Assembly: GCA_016191815.1 (NCBI GenBank)
Contig: JACPVI010000057.1
Span: 62,001-126,000 of the forward strand
Direction of reading: 5' to 3'
Source of the DNA: Myxococcales bacterium
Lineage (GTDB): Bacteria > Myxococcota > Myxococcia > Myxococcales > Myxococcaceae
DNA length: 64,000 nucleotides
In this document: positions 60,369 through 64,000 of the stretch, piece after piece
Numbering within the stretch: the stretch's first letter is position 1
Layout of the letters: each line of letters begins with the position of its first letter
Program-made: the position numbers and the translations under genes
The notes under the pieces: model-generated
Databases searched by the model: none
What the model was told of the DNA's origin: nothing
Seen by the model: the letters and a program-made list of their open reading frames with translations, nothing else

Positions 60369-63300
60369 TTGCCTGAACCTCGCTACACCATCCTCGCGGT
60401 GGACGACGAGGCAGACGTCCGCGACATCGTCGCCCGCTCCTTCGAGCGGCGGTACAACGTCTTCACCGCCGCCTCCGGGGCCGAGGCCCTGGCGATCCTC
60501 CGCTCCAAGAGCGTCGACCTTCTGATCACCGACCAGAAGATGCCGGAGATGACCGGGGTCGAGCTGGTCGCGGCGGCGCGGGCCGGGGGCATCGACATCA
60601 CCGCCATCCTCCTCACCGCCTACACCGACCCGCAGGACATCATCGCCGCGATCAACCGGGGCCAGGTCTACCGCTACCTCACCAAACCCTGGGACGTGAA
60701 CGAGCTCTTGATCACCGTCCGCAACGCGCTCGAGTACGTCCAGCTCCGCCGCGACAAGGACCGGCTGCTCGCCCAGACGCGGAAGCGGGTGGAGGCGCTC
60801 TCGGTGCTCTACGAGGTGAGCCACCAGAGCGCCGGCGACACCCCCACCTACGACGCGATCATCGACCGGGTCCTCACCGCGGTGGGCCGGGTGCTCCCCC
60901 ACGACTGCGGCGCGGCGCTGGTGGCGGTGAGCGAGTCGCGCACCGCCACCTTGAGGCTGCGCTGCAACAGCGCGGTCTCCGACAAGGGCCTGCTCGCGGT
61001 GAAGGAGACCGTCCTCGCCGCCCACCGCAAGAGCGCCGGCGTCCTGTTGCCAGAGGACCGCATCGTCACCCGGGTGAGCGGCAACCGCAGCCCCGAGCCC
61101 ACCGCCACCAGCGCCTTCGCGAGCGAGCTGACGGTGCCGCTGGTGGCCTCTGGCAAGCCGGTGGGCACCCTTTCGCTGTTCTCCACCCAGGTGGGCGCCT
61201 ATTCGGCGGAGGACGGAGAGCTGCTCGACGTCCTCGCCAACCAGACCACCGACGCCATCCAGTCGCTCCGCGCCTCCGAGGACGAGGCCCGCCGCCGCAT
61301 CGAACGGATGGTCGAGGCGATGGCCGACGGGGTGCTCCTCACCGACGAGAAGAACGAGGTTTTGGTGATCAACTCGGCGACGCGAAGGGTGTTGGGGCTC
61401 GCCAGCGCCGAGGAGCTGACCGGCCGCCACCTCCAGGAGACTTTGGGTTTCACCCCCTTCGAGCTGGTGCGCAACTGGGAGTACGGCGGTGCGCAGGTGA
61501 TCCGCGAGGAGCTGAAGCTGCGCGACCGCACCATCCACACCACCATCAGCCCGGTGGCCGGCGCCGGCGGCAGCTTGCGCGGAGTGGTGGTGGTGCTCCG
61601 GGACATCACCGAGCAGAAGCTGCTCGAGGAGCGGAAGGACGAATTCGTCTCCATGGTGAGCCACGAGCTGCGCACCCCGCTCACCTCCATCACCGGCGCC
61701 CTGGACCTGGTCCTCAACCAGCTCACCGGCAGCATCAACGAGCGCCAGGCCCGCTACCTCGGCATGGCGCGGGAGTCCGCCGAGAAGCTGAACGCCATCG
61801 TCGACGACCTGCTCGACCTCTCCAAGTTCGCCAAGGGCCGGCTGCGGATGAACTTCGAGGTCTGCCACCTCGACGACCTGGTCCAGCGAGCGGTGGAGAA
61901 GTACGGGGCGGCGTTCCTGGAGAAGCGGATCCGCGCCTCGGTGCAGCTGCCGGAGAAGCCCCTGCGAGTGTTGGCCGACCCGAACCGGCTCCACCAGGTG
62001 CTCAACAACCTGCTCACCAACGCGGTGAAGTTCGCCCCCGAGGGTGGCGAGCTCCAAGTACATCTGCGGGGAAACGCCGCCGCCCCCGGCTTCGCGACCC
62101 TCTCGATGTGGAACTCCGGAGATCCGATTCCCGAGGGAGACCTGGAGCGGATCTTCGACAAGTTCGAGCAGGCCCGCACCAACCGCACCCGGACCGTGCG
62201 CGGCACCGGGTTGGGCCTGGCCATCTCCCGCAGCATCGTCGAGTCGCACGGGGGCCGGATCTGGGCCGAGCCATGCTCCGACGGTGCGCGCTTCGTGGCG
62301 GTCCTCCCGGTGGAGCCCGCCCCGGAGCTGGTCAAGCCGGAAGGCGAGGCGCCGCGCCCCGCCCAAAGCGCGATGCGGGGCACGGTGCTGGTGGTGGAGG
62401 ACGAGGCGGAGATTGCCTACATCCTCAAGGCGATGCTCCTACCATGCGGCTATCGCGCCACCATCGCTCGCAACGCCGAGGAGGCCCTGGCGATCGCCCG
62501 GAAGATCCGGCCGGACATGATCACCCTGGACGTCCGGCTTCCCGACGTGGACGGGTTGAGGCTCGCGGAGATCTTCCGGCACGACCCGGACACCTCTTCT
62601 TCGCCCCTGGTGGTGATCTCCGCCTTCGACGAGCGGGAGCGCGCGTTCAAGGCCGGGGTGAGCGCCTTTCTCCAGAAGCCGATCGAGACCGACAAGCTCA
62701 GGGCCACCATCGAGTCGTTGGTGCGGGGCCGGCTGGGCAAGAAGCAGGGCCGCGCCCTGGTCATCGACGACGATCCGGCGGTCCGGTCGATCTGCGAGGA
62801 GGTCTTGCGGAACTCGGGCTACGAGGTGGAGGGCTCCCAGACGCTGGCGGAGGCGCGGGAGGCGATCCGGGTGCGGCGGCCGGACGTGCTCTTGCTCGAC
62901 ATCGTGATGCCCGACGGCGACGGCCTGGTCTTCTTCGAGGAGCTGAAGGCCGAGCGCGCCTCCAGCCGGCTCTCGGTGATCTTCATCTCCGCGAAGACCG
63001 AGACCTCGGCGAAGATCCGGGCCCTCAAGCTGGGGGGCGACGACTACCTCACCAAGCCCTTCGACGCGCTCGAGCTGGTGGCCCGGGTGGAGTCGGTGAT
63101 GCGGCGCAAGGAGCGGGAGTTCGGCGCCTCCCCCACCACCCAGCTCCCGGGCTCGGCGGCGATCGAGCGCGAGGTGTCGCGCCGGCTGGCCGAACAGCGC
63201 GCCTTCGCCTTCTGCTACCTCGACCTGGACAACCTCAAGGCCTACAACGACTACTACGGCTTCGCGAAGGCAGACGGGGTGGTGCGGCAGACCGGCGACC

Positions 63301-63689
63301 TGATGCGGGAGATCATCGCCCAGGCGGGGGCTCCCAGCGACTTCCTCGGCCACGTCGCCGGTGACGACTTCGTCTTCGTCACCGAGGCCTCCACGGTGGA
63401 CGCGATATGCCAGAGCGCGATCGAGGCGTTCGACCGCATCATCCCGCTCTACTACGACCGGCAGGACCGCGAGCGCGGGTACATCGAGGCCGAGGACCGC
63501 TTCGGTGAGCGGCGCCGCTTCCCGATCATGAGCGTGTCCATCGCGGCGGTGATGTGCGACGGGGCCTCGGCGGATCACTCCGAGCTGGCCCGGCTGGCCG
63601 CGGATCTGAAGAAGCGCGCCAAGGCGGTGCAGGGCTCGGTGTACCTGCGCAGCGACCGCGTCCCCAAGGTACGCTCGGCCGCCGGATGA
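60369..63689 (+). CDS. Large hybrid histidine kinase with three receivers and degenerate GGDEF domain
   Basis: About 1106 residues from a TTG at 60369; the frame is open to 60147, but that portion spans an inverted repeat and is not protein-like. Domains: receiver 1 (about 4-120; YTILAVDDEADVR, LLITDQKMPEMTG), GAF (about 150-295), PAS (about 305-420), HisKA with His432 (MVSHELRTPLTS), HATPase (about 535-655; NNLLTNAVKF, GTGLGLAIS), receiver 2 (about 671-790; DMITLDVRLPDVDG), receiver 3 (about 795-915; VLLLDIVMPDGDG), and a GGDEF-like domain (about 925-1090) whose motif reads AGDDF, not GGDEF. No membrane segment. The C-terminal domain may bind GTP or c-di-GMP rather than synthesise it. Its last bases overlap the next gene's ATG. 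Confidence 0.88.
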   Translation: MPEPRYTILAVDDEADVRDIVARSFERRYNVFTAASGAEALAILRSKSVDLLITDQKMPEMTGVELVAAARAGGIDITAILLTAYTDPQDIIAAINRGQVYRYLTKPWDVNELLITVRNALEYVQLRRDKDRLLAQTRKRVEALSVLYEVSHQSAGDTPTYDAIIDRVLTAVGRVLPHDCGAALVAVSESRTATLRLRCNSAVSDKGLLAVKETVLAAHRKSAGVLLPEDRIVTRVSGNRSPEPTATSAFASELTVPLVASGKPVGTLSLFSTQVGAYSAEDGELLDVLANQTTDAIQSLRASEDEARRRIERMVEAMADGVLLTDEKNEVLVINSATRRVLGLASAEELTGRHLQETLGFTPFELVRNWEYGGAQVIREELKLRDRTIHTTISPVAGAGGSLRGVVVVLRDITEQKLLEERKDEFVSMVSHELRTPLTSITGALDLVLNQLTGSINERQARYLGMARESAEKLNAIVDDLLDLSKFAKGRLRMNFEVCHLDDLVQRAVEKYGAAFLEKRIRASVQLPEKPLRVLADPNRLHQVLNNLLTNAVKFAPEGGELQVHLRGNAAAPGFATLSMWNSGDPIPEGDLERIFDKFEQARTNRTRTVRGTGLGLAISRSIVESHGGRIWAEPCSDGARFVAVLPVEPAPELVKPEGEAPRPAQSAMRGTVLVVEDEAEIAYILKAMLLPCGYRATIARNAEEALAIARKIRPDMITLDVRLPDVDGLRLAEIFRHDPDTSSSPLVVISAFDERERAFKAGVSAFLQKPIETDKLRATIESLVRGRLGKKQGRALVIDDDPAVRSICEEVLRNSGYEVEGSQTLAEAREAIRVRRPDVLLLDIVMPDGDGLVFFEELKAERASSRLSVIFISAKTETSAKIRALKLGGDDYLTKPFDALELVARVESVMRRKEREFGASPTTQLPGSAAIEREVSRRLAEQRAFAFCYLDLDNLKAYNDYYGFAKADGVVRQTGDLMREIIAQAGAPSDFLGHVAGDDFVFVTEASTVDAICQSAIEAFDRIIPLYYDRQDRERGYIEAEDRFGERRRFPIMSVSIAAVMCDGASADHSELARLAADLKKRAKAVQGSVYLRSDRVPKVRSAAG

Positions 63690-64000
63690 GGCTGTACCAC
63701 AAGCTGGTCCTCTTCATGCTCGCGGCCACCGTGCTGCCGCTGGCCTCGGTGGGTTTCTGGCTGCTAAGGGAGAGCGAGCGGGAGCTGGGCCGGCGCATCG
63801 CCCAGGAGCAGCGAGCGGTGGCCGCCGCCGCCGCGGAGGGCACCGCGCACGAGCTGCTCTCGGCGGTCAATGCCCTGGGGAGATCGGTGGCGCTCTTCCG
63901 CGCCTCCAGCGCCACTGTCGAGGAGCGAAAGGGCCTGGTCTCGCTCATGTACGCCCAGTCCCCGATGGTCTCCGCGGCGGTCTGGATCGAGCCGAACAGC
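63686..64000 (+). CDS. Membrane sensor protein, N-terminal part only (truncated by window end)
   Basis: 105 residues are visible, running off the window. The ATG overlaps the TGA of the hybrid kinase (ATGA). The N-terminal helix LVLFMLAATVLPLASVGFWLL is a signal-anchor. It is followed by a helix (REL-GRRIAQEQRAVAAAAAEGT) and then a periplasmic part (MYAQSPMVSAAVWIEPNS) that looks like a Cache-type or four-helix sensor domain. I infer a histidine kinase or chemoreceptor working with the preceding hybrid kinase. The kinase part, if any, is outside the window. Confidence 0.7.
   Translation, partial: MRLYHKLVLFMLAATVLPLASVGFWLLRESERELGRRIAQEQRAVAAAAAEGTAHELLSAVNALGRSVALFRASSATVEERKGLVSLMYAQSPMVSAAVWIEPNS

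Overview
The window is GC-rich (third codon positions are almost all G or C) and densely coding. It carries several marks of a Myxococcota (myxobacterium-like) chromosome: proteins with MYXO-CTERM-type tails, many Ser/Thr protein kinases, hybrid histidine kinases and response regulators, an AgmX-type C-terminal domain, a LexA operator that fits the Myxococcus consensus, and Cys-rich repeat lipoproteins. I see no rRNA, tRNA, CRISPR array, insertion sequence or prophage. The window starts inside one gene (a likely DUF2064 glycosyltransferase) and ends inside another (a membrane sensor).

Layout. 1-3000: TPR-zincin protein, single-domain response regulator, secreted trypsin-like protease. 3015-4741: HrcA/CIRCE-controlled solo groEL without groES. 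4896-7283: a ketosynthase and an inactivated ketosynthase-like partner. 7280-10433: lipoprotein, soluble hybrid kinase, and an encapsulated-ferritin-like protein with a cargo-loading motif but no shell gene in view. 10451-15781: ankyrin-like membrane protein, REC-GGDEF cyclase, tandem CheW protein, REC protein with a Pro/Met/Gly linker. 15788-19961: valS with an unusual TPR plus lysine-rich tail, then nadC. 26670-19962 (minus strand): four tightly packed genes for an outer-membrane-like protein, a FecR lipoprotein and two Ser/Thr kinases. 26783-32485: a 1900-residue surface protein with beta-propeller, Cys-rich and PKD-type repeats. 32574-35042: PAS histidine kinase and a remnant of a second hybrid kinase. 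35115-42257: secreted Cys-rich, Kazal-type and outer-membrane-like proteins, with a sigma factor and a FecR/anti-sigma-like gene. 42343-43229: MntA/HepT toxin-antitoxin pair.

43260-57383 is mostly housekeeping: secreted phosphatase, YbgC-type thioesterase, SDR dehydrogenase, ADP-ribosylglycohydrolase, two metallophosphoesterases, then eno, surE and a LysM/M23 lipoprotein in one run (without rpoS in view), and a FlgO-like/TPR-lipoprotein pair. 57424-58518: an orphan ribbon-helix-helix antitoxin-like gene with candidate operator repeats, and lexA with a well-matched LexA box inside its promoter. 58584-64000: two membrane proteins and a large hybrid kinase with three receiver domains and a degenerate GGDEF domain, followed by the membrane sensor.

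Themes: dense signal transduction, cell-envelope display proteins built from tandem disulphide-rich repeats, and several decaying or orphan modules (kinase remnant, TGA-interrupted TPR gene, antitoxin without toxin, encapsulin cargo without shell). The observations I would check first are the encapsulin-type cargo, the extended ValS, and the paired active/inactive ketosynthases.
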